The notes beneath the pieces are model-generated. The model had not been told where the DNA came from, did not search any database, and saw only the letters and a list, made by a program, of their open reading frames with translations. A program made the position numbers and the translations under genes. A stretch of 64,000 bases of DNA from Axinella damicornis (taxonomy: Eukaryota > Porifera > Demospongiae > Axinellida > Axinellidae), in NCBI GenBank assembly GCA_963931865.1, contig OZ007512.1, forward strand, positions 1,458,171-1,522,170, read 5' to 3'. Positions 1 through 9,298 of this stretch are shown in pieces. The first letter of the stretch is position 1. Each line of letters begins with the position of its first letter.

Positions 1-871
1 AATCCTTGGACACTAAGATTTGACTCTGGGCAATTTGTACATACATGCCATGGCTACCAACCAACTTGCTGCAAGACATAGCTATACCATAACGGTGAAA
101 ATGGTGAGGAAGTTATCAATTGAGTTTGCAGGTAAATCTTTACTGCACAGAATGAACACACCTTATCAGCAAACATCTAGCGGTTACTGGTAGTGGTGAT
201 AACAAACCATGCAGGGTCGATAGAAATGTGTCCAGTTTGTTGAAGTACAACATAGTCACTGTCCAGGGGTGATATGTAGGAGTGTGTCAGATCATACGTA
301 TATTGTCCAGCCCTAGGCTTGGTACATGGATAGTACAAGCATGCTGTGCAGTGGAGTTACTGTATGCATGTAGGCCATCAATGAAAGTTGCTGTATTCCG
401 GATTACAAATTTGATCAGTGGTGAGATATTGGACAGTCTCTATATCGATCTTCAACACTTGGGTCTATCACACTGATTTGTGCCACGGGTTTTAGCAATA
501 CATTTAATACATACACAATTCTAATTGTAGAAAGATATGTAGGGGGGTTGTATACTGAACTGTTTTATGCTATCATCCCTATAACTTGTTTCTTTACTTT
601 TTGCTGTTCTACATTTCCATATAATTATATAAAAATATGTTTTTTCTCCTGTACGTTAGCTCCATTACTTGTCAGCGGTGCTATTAACTGTACATACTGC
701 GAGGTGAGTAGACTGTTAGGGTTTCACTTCATCCCAGGATCCCAGAGATCTCTATTATCAGTGATTACAATCTATTTATTCATTGACTGGATGTTCAGAG
801 TATAAAAATGTACAGCATTCAACTACCCTCAACTAACACCTCTGTAGTTGGAAAGAATTAATATTATCATG

Positions 872-1090
872 CTGTGCAGGGATTGTATTGATGGGTTTGG
901 CCCTTAGCATCGGCTATGCTTGTGCAAACTGCACAGAGAACAACTACGGGTGGTTTGCCGTACATCTTATCAGAACATGTTCCTGTGACTGTCTTTTACT
1001 TTGTAGTTCTCACACTTCGAACTCGTATCACATCTGCACCAATGAACTGCTTCATTATGTTCAGCCAGTTAGTGGTAAATCGTATAAACG
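872..1090 (+). pseudogene. Degraded piece of a chimeric seven-helix receptor (Cys-rich/TM junction)
   Basis: Three short stretches in three reading frames line up in the order expected for the large sponge/cnidarian receptor-like family with a Cys-rich ectodomain and several C-terminal TM helices. LCRDCIDGFGP comes first (from 872), then SIGYACANCTENNYGW (from about 906), then YILSEHVPVTVFYFVV and ITSAPMNCFIMFSQ (about 955-1070). Each switch of frame is a small indel, so as given the copy cannot make a continuous protein. The Cys motif, a hydrophobic helix and the SAPMNxFI..FSQ segment are the recognised family signals. A related copy lies at 1296-1660, so this is one half of a local duplication. 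Indels from sequencing error cannot be excluded. Family assignment is from recalled motif patterns, not an alignment. Confidence 0.45.
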
Positions 1091-1295
1091 AATGTCAAGT
1101 GTTAACAACTCTTTACCAACCAATGACTCCAAAAGTTGTCATGAGCTCCCATAAGACATAAGAATTTATATGGGGAATTTCTTACTAGGCGTTATACCTT
1201 AATACAGGATTTTGCTTCCTTAAGCTGTTTCTTATGGTAGGTAAAGAGTTAATACATAGCTAGTACCTTAATGGCAGGAATGGACAGAAACTCAT

Positions 1296-1660
1296 GTGCT
1301 GTGTTCAAAGTCATTCTTACCTGTTATATGGAGTGTTTCACATGTTGACGGTGTCGTCTGTGATCAACTGCAACAACAGTCCTACCTGGTTTTGGGTAAA
1401 TGCATGACTTACAATGACAGCTACTCTGACGAACAAGAATCCAACGCTATATCATTTGGCGGTTGTCCCTATGTCTACTTCAGCGACATTGCACACCACA
1501 GATACAGAGCTCTACCATACAATGTATCTGATCTGAACGACTTATTCTGTGCCCCACTGAATAGAGAGGGGCTGCTGTGCAGGGATTGTTGTACATCTTA
1601 TCAGAACTTGCTCCTGCAACTGTCTTTTACTTTGTAGTTCTCACACTTCGAATCCGTATT
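1296..1660 (+). pseudogene. Second, internally deleted copy of the receptor Cys-rich/TM junction
   Basis: The frame from 1296 contains GKCMTYND, GGCPYVYF and the signature LNDLFCAPLNREGLLCRDC, the Cys-rich block that precedes the first TM helix in this chimeric receptor family. Right after the last Cys (1587-1589) the sequence jumps to the segment encoding YILSELAPATVFYFVVL in another frame. The stretch of about 65 bp present between these two blocks in the copy at 872-1090 is missing. The deletion breaks the frame, so this copy is probably non-functional unless an unrecognised intron is used. The nucleotide match between the two copies around the helix is high, which suggests recent tandem duplication. 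Confidence 0.45.
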
Positions 1661-2093
1661 GGCAGTGGTTCTTGCTATTGTGACAGCACGTGTATTGTTA
1701 AGATGTCGTAAACTTAAAGCGGAAGATATTTGCTTTATGGTGGGAATAACACTGGCAACAACAATTGTAACCATGAAAGAATCATCGATACCAGAACCAC
1801 TACTAGTTTGTATCATTTTGTCACCTGCAGTAATTATTATAACACGCATTATAACACGTATTTTAACATATGTAACTTTCAGTAGGACTGTTGTACTTCT
1901 TGTATGTAGTTTAATACTTAAATCATTCTCTACAGTATTTGTTGCGTATAGCGCTACTATTGTTTTTGAGTATTGTGTCATTTATTTTCTGTTTCCTATC
2001 TGGTACCCTTTGTTGTATGCAAACAGTATTCTCAAACACCATTTTATGATTATGATATCCATTTCTCCAGTAATTACACAATTTTTTGCATAA
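1659..2093 (+). CDS. Multi-pass membrane ORF, possibly the tail of the broken receptor
   Basis: A 144-codon open frame beginning at a TTG. It is very hydrophobic, with about four potential TM stretches: VVLAIVTARVLL, MVGITLATTIV, VCIILSPAVIIITRIITRI and a long segment near residues 85-125. It directly follows the broken receptor fragment and shares its strand, so it may be the C-terminal membrane region of the same gene or of another membrane protein such as the polytopic tail of the NB-ARC proteins further right. There is no recognisable catalytic motif and no upstream ATG in a good context. I do not recognise a specific family. Partial or pseudogenic status is likely. Confidence 0.3.
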   Translation: MAVVLAIVTARVLLRCRKLKAEDICFMVGITLATTIVTMKESSIPEPLLVCIILSPAVIIITRIITRILTYVTFSRTVVLLVCSLILKSFSTVFVAYSATIVFEYCVIYFLFPIWYPLLYANSILKHHFMIMISISPVITQFFA

Positions 2094-2260
2094 TGTATTA
2101 GATAATGTAGTTTGTAAACGAGAAACTTGGCAATACAAGTTATGCGTAGCAATATATGAATGTGCAATGTATGCATATTTGTGGAATCCATGAGAGAACA
2201 TTAAAGGAATTGAGTATCACTGCACAACCGGCTAACTTAATTGTTATGTTTGTTCAGTTT

Positions 2261-2360
2261 GTAGGTTACTGCACTCAAGCAAGTCTCTTAGACCTGAGGG
2301 AAGCTATAATTACTGAGGGCGAAGCCAGCTAAGAGACCTGCTTGAGTGCAAATAACCGAC
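2261..2360. repeat. Foldback element with ~30-bp arms
   Basis: The left arm (2261-2290) and right arm (2330-2360) are near-perfect reverse complements around a 40-bp loop. The arms contain gcactcaagcaagtctctta and its inverse. This looks like a small MITE-type hairpin; no coding content. Confidence 0.6.
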
Positions 2361-2372
2361 TTAGACTATGGG

Positions 2373-2841
2373 CAGTGGCGGATCTAGGGGGGGGGCACCG
2401 GGGGCCGGTGCCCCCCCCTTTTGCTTCTTCATCACTTTATTTTCCTCCTTACTAACTTGCTGCCGCTACGTTGCAACTCCCTTGCTGGCTCGCAATATCG
2501 TGCGTTGCCTGAAACCGAACGGCTTGGGAACGAGACCACGATCTAGTATACCCCTCCGTGTACGTACGTATTACGTTCGTGAGCGAAATTTTAGCAAGGA
2601 AGGAGCTCATGGCGGCCCTGCCGCCCTGGGACCTGCAATCCTCGTACATCTGGAACTTGCAGTGCAAAGCGCGAAGGTGCCACGAGAGCCCATCCTGAGA
2701 AGTGAAAAATGAAGGCGAAAAAATTTGTCCGCGCTTCGCGCGGACTGATCGGCGCTACGCGCCTCTATGCACTGCCTCCGGCAGCGTTTAATATAATTAA
2801 TATGGTGCCCCCCCCTTTCATAAATCCTGTATCCGCCCCTG
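2373..2841. mobile_element. Non-autonomous DNA element with CAGTGGCGGAT/ATCCGCCCCTG ends
   Basis: The ends are short inverted repeats beginning CAGTGGCGGAT and ending ATCCGCCCCTG. The bases atggg occur immediately outside both ends and may be the target duplication. The interior shares two blocks with the element at 47175-47845: one with the core ctcgtacatctggaacttg and one with ccgcgcttcgcgc and gatcggcgctacgcgcc. It is therefore a member of the same family. No transposase is encoded. The terminus style is hAT-like, but the flanking repeat here is 5 bp rather than the 8 bp seen at the other copy, so the superfamily is uncertain. Confidence 0.55.
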
Positions 2842-2963
2842 ATGGGTTGTATCTTTCAGTTTCTCTGTATGAAAAAAGTTCAAAGCACATTACGCCCACA
2901 TAGCTAGTCTAATGATAACTATATCTTGCTGCACAGCATAGTCACTGCAACCCAACCCCACAT

Positions 2964-3072
2964 TAGTCTCATTCCCAGGCCTCCACGCCCAGCTTTATTT
3001 GCTTGCAGTACAAAAAGCGCTTTTCATACTGCAAGCAAAAAAGCTGGGTATGGAGGCCTGGGAATGAGGCTA
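2964..3072. repeat. Foldback MITE with tAGCCTCGTTCCCAGGC-type ends
   Basis: A near-palindrome that starts tagtctcattcccaggcc and ends with its inverse before ggcta, with TA at both ends. The arms carry the secondary motif agctttatttgcttgcagta and its inverse. The same ends recur at 9244-9298, 15650-15707, 33167-33252, 34711-34814 and 38322-38413, with fragments near 9033, 49934, 59425, 61085 and 62559. A TA target duplication would fit a Tc1/mariner-type MITE. Confidence 0.7.
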
Positions 3073-3111
3073 ACCCCACTTAGCGCTAAGCATCTGGGCA
3101 CCAGACTATAG

Positions 3112-3905
3112 CTAACCACAGCCTGTCATGCAGGGTCGATCTTTATGTAAGTCATATATACTGCTATGCATGGCAAATAAAGACTTTATCATCTGCACAA
3201 TCAATCCAGCCCAATGTTCTAGTGGAAAATCCAGTCCAGCATTTAGAGACAATCGTTCCCACTGAAATTGTGCCTGCTGGCTAGTCTTCATCTTGTATAG
3301 CAACCGGGTACGTCTTCAAGAATTGAATCTCGAAATTGACTATTCGGATTTACATGCTGTTGCATATGTCAGCCTTGTCCCGCATTTTATCTCCCTGCAT
3401 TCCATTCTGCTTTCGGCATCTAAGGCATATCTGAAGTAAATCCCAAAAAGCAGTTCCAATGAATAAAACAGCCATCGATGCACAAAGTGCAACCATTTTG
3501 TAGCTAATATACACTTCCTTCTTCCTTGTTGCTGTAATACAGCACCACCCCAACAAAGAAAATGAGGTTGATTAGGAATGAGCTCTCAAAAATCAGCACT
3601 GACTTACTCACGTAGACATGCTGGTAATTCATGAAGCAATGTTGTAAGACCCAGACCCGAGTAGAAAGAGGCTTATAGCAGGATTCATGTTAGCCGTCGA
3701 AGAAAAAACTAGCAGAAGAAGCATAATAGGCATCGAAGTCTGGTTTGTACCTCGTGATCCACCTTGATAGCATGGAATTGGGTGTCTTCCTTAACCGCTG
3801 CATTAGAAGACAAGCAATGTATAGGACAACAACAGCAACAGTAGACAAGTTAATGCTACTAACATGACGGTGATGTGAGGATAGTAGCCATACTCCAAAC
3901 CACAA
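3112..3905 (-). CDS. C-terminal membrane exons of a chimeric seven-helix receptor (partial)
   Basis: On the minus strand the open stretch 3905-3690 contains a helix (STVAVVVLYIACLLMQRL) followed by SRWITRYKPDFDAYY. The latter matches the conserved loop usually seen as W..R.KPf.DaY between the last helices of the chimeric receptor family also found at 0.9-2.1 kb. The next open stretch, 3556-3350, carries another helix (ISYKMVALCASMAVLFIGTA) preceded by a basic segment. The stretch 3303-3112 could be the cytoplasmic tail. The blocks lie in different frames separated by 130-140 bp, consistent with small introns, although I could not fix every splice site. No N-terminal ectodomain is visible upstream towards 4700, so the gene is probably truncated or broken by the retrotransposon region. 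Confidence 0.4.
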
Positions 3906-4149
3906 TCAACAGCCCACGAGACATACTGTGTTTCACCACTGGGATAGGAAGTCAATTCATTATTGCTGTAATGTGCGTAGAAGTTTTGTGTAAGACAGAA
4001 ACAAGAGCGGAAAGGACATGGTTCACCAGTGGCAGGTCAGTCATGCAGGGACCTGGGTTGGGGAGAGCAGTTGGCATGATGTAGTATTGACCACAGCCTA
4101 ACCAGGTGGACACCCTCACCTCGTGGAACCAGAATGCATCCTCCAACTG

Positions 4150-4724
4150 GTATAGCTAATTTGTCTTGGCACTTCATTCTATAGCTGAACTATGCAAGGC
4201 CTGGTGGCATAATCGTCGGACCATGTGACTTGGCCAAATCCTTAGATGGGCTTCTCATGTAGTAACCTCTGCAATGTATAAAATAAACACTCTGGCACAA
4301 TGAACTCTTTCTTTAAGTGAAGATCAATGCCAGTGATGTCCATTATCACTGACAGTTCCTGTGTAGACAGGGCCAAAAACTAGTAGTGTCTAAAAAGCTA
4401 CTAGTTTTCCACTAGGGCCAGTAGTATGAGTCACTTGGGCTAAATAGTTGCAAGCATTTTCGTGTTTGTTAGCATGAAAACTCTTGATGTGCAAAACTCC
4501 CCCCTGCTCAATAATAACTACCCTTAATAATTGGACAGTCACTGGGCTAGTGGGAAATTTTATATAGGCCCTGTGTGTATAAATATCTGATTACACTCCC
4601 TGCTGTATGCTATGTGGTTACAGGGCCATAATCAAACTCTATACTTGTGGGACCATAATTGATGAATTCAGTACACAGGGCAAAAGGGGTCCATTTACAA
4701 GAGTTTACTATGTTGTACACTTTC
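4150..4724. other. Unassigned spacer left of the retrotransposon
   Basis: No open frame, tandem repeat or TIR is evident in these 575 bases. The segment is AT-rich, with one local inverted pair around the aaaactagtagtgtc / tactagttttccactag bases near 4377-4412. Confidence 0.5.
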
Positions 4725-4917
4725 TGTAGTGTTCTGCTAGAAACACTTGACGAGCCGATTCAGCTAGATACTTCACACTGATACTTTAGCCTACTTCATA
4801 GAAAATAGCCACACAGTTAACCGCTACATACACACGTGATACAGCCATGACATAATGCAGAATGATGATACAAACATTACATCACTGCTACAACGCAGGT
4901 ATGCACATTACACTACA
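4725..4917 (-). repeat. 3' LTR of the Ty3/gypsy element
   Basis: 193 bp beginning tgtagtgttctgctag and ending cactaca on the plus strand. It aligns with the LTR at 8932-9086 over both outer parts and retains the central segment (ctacatacacacgtgata and following) that the other LTR has lost. Confidence 0.85.
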
Positions 4918-4929
4918 TCTCCCCTTTTC
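4918..4929 (-). other. Polypurine tract of the Ty3/gypsy element
   Basis: Read on the minus strand, the bases abutting the 3' LTR are AAAAGGGGAGA, the purine run expected to prime plus-strand DNA synthesis. Confidence 0.7.
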
Positions 4930-4971
4930 AGGTGGAGTGTTCTAACACAACACTGTTCCAAATGAACAAGT

Positions 4972-6366
4972 TCATGACCAGCTGGGGTCGTAACGATTCG
5001 GCGGATGAGAAGTCCGGGTACTTCGACGGACTTGCGTTTCGGATGTTCGTTGTGTGTCCCCATCCACAGCTGGTTCGGTCACATTGCCTTGACCAAGAGA
5101 GTTTGGTTGTTCGGCTTCCCTGTTCCCGTCAGGGGGATCCACACGAATGAGATCTCTCCGATTTCTGCGGTATGTCCCATCCGAAGTGGTCACTTCGTAG
5201 GAGTGAGGGGCCACTTCCTCTCCAGCACTACCCTCAGACTCACGATCTGGGACCCACACCGTGTCACCTGGTGCTAGGGGTGGTAACTCTCGGGCTCCAT
5301 GATGGCTGTCAAAATTCAGTTTCTGTCTACTCTTAAGATGCTTGTCTTTCGCCCTTAGAGAGACTGCATCAGGAACCTTTGGGACTCGCTGACTGCGCGT
5401 ACTTGGCACGGTGGTACGGAGCATACGGCACATCAGCAGCTCACTCGGACTATAACCATTCTGAAGGGAAGTAGTCCTGTATGACAGTAAAGCAAGGTAA
5501 GGGTCGTCACTCTTCTTGAGGAGGTTCTTGACAGTACCCACTGCTCGCTCTGCTTCCCCATTGCTCTGAGGGAAATACGGGCTGCTTGTGATGTGGTGGA
5601 ATTGGTAGTCCTTCGCAAAGGTGGCATACGCTTCTGACGCATATTGAGGTCCATTGTCAGAGGTGACAACCTCTGGAATACCATGTCGTGCAAAGATACT
5701 CTTCGTGTGGGTGATGACTTCCTCTGCGGTTGTCCGATTCAATCGTGCTATTTCGACATAACGCGAGTAATAGTCTACGATCAGGAGGAATGTTCTCTGT
5801 CTCCATTCAAACAGGTCTGTAGCAACCTTTTGCCATGGCAGGTCCGGCAACACAGAGGGCGTCAACGGCTGGGCTCTCTGTCTCAGCACCTTACAGCATT
5901 CTGGACAGTGCTTCACCAGCTCTTCCAACTCACGGGACATTCCCGGCCACCAGACAGACTGTCTTGCCCTTTCTCGACACTTCACAATGCCCTGGTGTCC
6001 TGTGTGGATCCTGGCCAACATCTCTTTTCTGAGAGGAGGAGGAATGACAATCCGACAGCCACGCATTAGCAAACCATTCTCTACTGAGAGTTCTGCTGCT
6101 ATTGGGTAATACGGGGTTACCACTGCATCGACTGTGTGTTTCTCTGGCCATCCAAACTGGCAGTATTGGGCAATTGCTTGGCAGGCAACATCCACTGCTT
6201 GGAGCTGTTTTATCTCCTGTAGCCGTTGCTCCGTTGCGGGCAGGCTTTGCACCACTGCGCCCACAAATGCATTAGCCTCCTGCTGCAGGTACTGATCAGC
6301 CATCGTGGGGTCTGCAGATGGTGCCCTTGAGAGAGTGTCTGCAACCGTGAGCTCTTTCCCAGGCAC
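4972..6366 (-). pseudogene. Integrase part of the Ty3/gypsy polyprotein
   Basis: An open stretch of 464 codons in the same frame as the RNase H segment, separated from it by a TGA at 6382-6384. It starts with the tail of the RNase H/connection region (PGKELTVADTLSRAPS). The integrase follows: a zinc-binding HHCC region (HTGHQG ... HCPECC), then the DDE core with Asp in VATDLFEW, Asp in TSDNGPQYAS and Glu in PQSNGEAERAVG. A basic, Pro-rich tail ends just before the polypurine tract. No chromodomain is obvious. Catalytic residues are all present; the defect is the upstream stop. Confidence 0.85.
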
Positions 6367-6381
6367 GTGCGAGATGGTGAA

Positions 6382-6933
6382 TCAGTAACGCATCATTCGA
6401 AGTCGGAAGCGCTGCACTTGGATTGGTAACTCCTCCAAATGCTTGGAGCTGAATAGCGGCACTAGGGGTTTGTGGTCAGTCTGTATATGGAATTGAAGAC
6501 CAATCAGGTAGTCGGCTAACCGCTCGCATGCCCATGTGAAGGCCAGCGCCTCCTTCTCGATCTGGGCATATCTCTGCTCCGTTGGTGTCATTGAGCGAGA
6601 GATATAGGCGACAGGCTTCAGCTCACCAGACTGCTGTTTCTGAAGCAGAACTGCCCCTAACCCATAGGATGACGCGTCCGCTGACACTACCGTCTCGAGA
6701 TTTGGGTCGAACAGTGCGAGGACGGGGCTGGTGATGAGGGCCTCTTTGATCTGCTGGAAGGCTCTCTGTTGAGGTTCATCCCACACCCACTGGTTGCCCT
6801 TGATCAGGAGTTCTCTGAGGGGCTGGGTCATGTTGGCAAGGTTTGGGGAGAATTTGCTCATCTGATTGGCCATCCCCAGGAAACGGCGCACATCTCCCAC
6901 GTTAGCCGGTGTCCGCACTTTCTGAATGGCCAC
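6382..6933 (-). pseudogene. RT thumb and RNase H part of the Ty3/gypsy polyprotein
   Basis: In the same frame as the RT segment, after the TGA at 6952-6954. It contains the post-RT block VRRFLGMANQMSKF and the RNase H core: VVSADASSYGLGAVLLQ, the conserved Asp-Ala-Ser start, then IEKEALAFTWACERLADYL and IQTDHKPLVPLF with its DHKPL motif. It ends at the TGA at 6382-6384. The domain is intact except for the flanking stops. Confidence 0.85.
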
Positions 6934-6951
6934 AACCTTGTTGGGGTCTGG

Positions 6952-8082
6952 TCAAATCCCTGTCGTATCGATTATGTGGCCCAGAAAATTCACCCTGCTC
7001 TGTGCAAACTGGCACTTCTCGATGTTCAGTGTCGCTCTTGCCTCGAGTAGTCGCTGGAGGACATCATGGAGACGTTCGTCATGCTCCTCTCTCATCTTGC
7101 CGTACACAAGGATATCATCCACCAAACACACAACTCCATTCAGCCCACTGAGAATTTCAGACATGCGGCGCTGAAAATGTTTCGGAGCTGATGTAATGCC
7201 AAATGGCAGTCGGTGGAAGCAGAATCGACCAAATGGTGTCATAAATGTAGTGAGGAGAGCTGATTCAGGAGAGAGGGGGATTTGCCAAAATCCAGAGTTG
7301 GCGTCGAGCTTGGTAAACACCTTGGCCCCTGCCAGCTGAGCTAGTGTCTGGTCCACTGCCGGCATCTGGTGTCTCTCTCTGCAAACGCTCTGGTTCAATC
7401 GTGTCAAATCCACGCAGATCCTCACTTTCCCGTTTGGTTTCGGCACAACTACCATCCCCGCACACCAGTCAGTTGGCTCGTTCACCCTTGCAATCACCCC
7501 CAGATCTTCCATGCGCTGGAGCTCTTGCTTGACTGATTTCAGAAGCGGAATGGCGACCCTGCAAGGAGTGGAGATTGCGAATGGCTTGGCTCCCTCTTGT
7601 AGCTTGATGGTATAGTCGCCTTGGAGTTTACCGAGACCTTCAAAGAGAGCTGGGAACTGCTCAGTGGGGCTAAGTTCCTGGACTGCTGCAACGTGTTGTA
7701 CCAGCCTGAGCTCTGCAATAGCTGGTCGTCCGAGCAAGGGTTTGTTGAGGCCTTTCACAACATAGATCTCCTCCTCGGCTTCTTGTGTACCCATCAGCAG
7801 TTTGCCTGTGAACATGCCTTGCGCTGGGAGGACATGTGTGTCTGGACCTCTCAAAGTTCGGTCCGATGGTAGCAATGAAGGCTGACCAATGTCTTTCCAG
7901 ACTGTTTCAGAAATCACGGACACCTCTGCCCCAGTGTCAATATTGAATTCCACTGCCTTGTTCCTAAGCTGCAAGGTAACTGCCCAGGGGTTGCTTGACA
8001 GTGCATTCTGCTCCCCAACTGCTCCCAAGAACACATCCTGAGAACTGTCCACATGCTCGCTGTGAGCCTGGACTCCTCCCAC
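6952..8082 (-). pseudogene. Aspartic protease and reverse transcriptase of the Ty3/gypsy element
   Basis: 376 codons. The protease active site is NIDTGAEVSVIS near residue 50. The RT follows from about residue 165 with PTDWCAGMVVVPKPNGKVR, the DLTRLNQ block, LDANSGFWQIPL, FHRLPFGITSAPKHF and the catalytic box CLVDDILVY (VDD in place of the more common YVDD context), then LNIEKCQFAQSRVNFLGHII. It ends at a TGA at 6952-6954, in frame with the RNase H segment. Its upstream end is in frame with the zinc-knuckle segment past another TGA. Confidence 0.9.
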
Positions 8083-8118
8083 TTTGGCTGAAGACCTGCA
8101 TACCGATTGAAAGTGTCC

Positions 8119-8310
8119 TCATTTATTGCACTTATGGCAGGTAGCCTCCTTTGCAGGACAATGCTGTCGATCATGGGCAGGATATTTGCCACACCTGGAG
8201 CATGCTGCTCTACCAGGCTGAGTGCTAGTTGTGGCTCCACTGTTCTGTCTGCCCCTACTCTGGTGTTGATTGGCTCTACGCCCACTCTTGCTCTTTAACA
8301 CCGCGCCCAC
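8119..8310 (-). pseudogene. Nucleocapsid zinc knuckle segment of the Ty3/gypsy element
   Basis: A basic stretch (SKSGRRANQHQSRGRQ) is followed by CSRCGKYPAHDRQHCP and the start of a second knuckle, CHKCNK. The second knuckle is interrupted by a TGA at 8119-8121; the sequence beyond continues in the same frame with GHF and a final Cys. The segment is frame-shifted relative to the capsid-like ORF that ends at 8295. Confidence 0.75.
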
Positions 8311-8843
8311 GGGAGTATCAGGAGTTTGATGGCTTCAGACTGGCGGACCTGTGTCACGGCTTTTTCCAAGGTGAGGTCAGGGTCGAGCTGCAGCTTCTCT
8401 GCCAGCCTGGAGTTGCGGATTCCAACGACGATCCGGTCCCTGATCATCTCATCGTGAAGTGTCCCATAGCCGCAGAGCTCCGCGAGCGAGTAGAGAGCGG
8501 TGATGAAGGTGTCGACTTGCTCTCCTTCCTCCTGCTTGCGCATGCTGAACTTTGCACGTTCGAATATCACATTCCGTCTCTTCGTGAAGTGAGTATCGAA
8601 TCTCGCTTTAACCGTGGCATACGTCTTCTTGTCTTCGTCAGACAGATCCGTGAACGAGCGCAGAATATCGTCCGCCTCGTCGCCCATCGAGTAAATCAGC
8701 GTATTCACTTGCGCTTCCTCTCCCTTCGCTTCTAGTCCAGCCGCCAACCGGAATCGCTCGAAGCGGCGGACCCATTTCTCCCATTCCTCTGGGCGAGTGA
8801 AGGTGAACGGTTCTGGAGCAGAGACTTGGAACGTGGCGGCCAT
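8295..8843 (-). pseudogene. Gag (capsid-like) segment of the Ty3/gypsy element
   Basis: 182 codons starting with an ATG 89 bp inside the 5' LTR. It contains the retrotransposon-gag pattern WEKWVRRFERFRLAAGL near residue 20, then EEAQVNTLIYSMGDEADDIL and FERAKFSMRKQEEGEQVDTF, followed by IRDRIVVGI. The C-terminus runs out of frame before the zinc knuckles, so the natural gag is cut by a frameshift around 8295-8340. Confidence 0.8.
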
Positions 8844-8907
8844 GTGCTCGACTATTGGCTCGGTACATACGGTGCAAAATGGTTCTGGCCTTTCAGTTGG
8901 CTGGAGT

Positions 8908-8931
8908 TCGATCCCAACACCGCTGCCACCA
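8908..8931 (-). other. Primer-binding site of the Ty3/gypsy element
   Basis: Directly inside the 5' LTR the plus strand reads tcgatcccaacaccgctgcc followed by acca. It looks like the 3' end of a tRNA, with the TpsiC-arm consensus ttcgatccc and a terminal CCA. The complement therefore primes from a host tRNA 3' end. I cannot name the tRNA from this alone. Confidence 0.75.
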
Positions 8932-9086
8932 TGTAGTGTTCTGCTAGAAACACCTGACGAGCCGATTCAGCTAGATACTTTAGACTGATACTTTAGCCTA
9001 CTTCATAGAAAATAGCCACACAGTTAACCGCAGCGACGAAAAGCTGGGCGTGGGACTGGGAACGAGGCTATGCACATTACACTACA
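8932..9086 (-). repeat. 5' LTR of the Ty3/gypsy element, with centre replaced by a MITE fragment
   Basis: It matches the LTR at 4725-4917 at both ends. Its centre is replaced at about 9033-9070 by a partial foldback MITE ending ctgggaacgaggcta. The swap removes about 40 bp net, so the two LTRs are no longer equal in length. Confidence 0.8.
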
Positions 9087-9243
9087 CTTTCCATTGCCAC
9101 CATTCATTTTGATGAGTATACAGCATAGTGTACAAGGCTTGTTACAACTAGTTCATCTACTAGAGTTTACACAAGCAAAATTGCTAGTTTACAACATTGT
9201 AAACTTTTGAAAATGAAAATGGCCCTGTGTCAGAGGACCTAAA

Positions 9244-9298
9244 TAGCCTCGTTCCCAGGCGCTCTTGGTAATACCAAGAGCACCTGGGAACGAGGCTA
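9244..9298. repeat. Short foldback MITE (GCCTCGTTCCCAGGC family)
   Basis: A near-perfect 55-bp palindrome beginning tagcctcgttcccaggcgct and ending with its inverse, TA at each end. Confidence 0.8.

Larger units (their letters stand above)
4725..9086 (-). mobile_element. Ty3/gypsy LTR retrotransposon, complete but decayed
   Basis: A minus-strand element of 4,362 bp. It has LTRs at both ends (4725-4917 and 8932-9086), each with TGTAGTG/CACTACA termini, and a 5-bp target duplication ctttc at 4720-4724 and 9087-9091. The order on the minus strand is gag, nucleocapsid zinc knuckle, aspartic protease, reverse transcriptase, RNase H, integrase. This is the Ty3/gypsy order, with integrase last. The coding region is broken by one frameshift after gag and by in-frame TGA codons at 8119-8121, 6952-6954 and 6382-6384. 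It cannot make its full polyprotein as given. Long stretches between the breaks remain open, so the insertion is not very old. Confidence 0.9.

Noticed and set aside
4972..8310. Use of TGA as a sense codon in the retrotransposon
   Set aside because: Other genes in the window use TGA or TAA as stops normally; CpG decay of a silenced copy is simpler.
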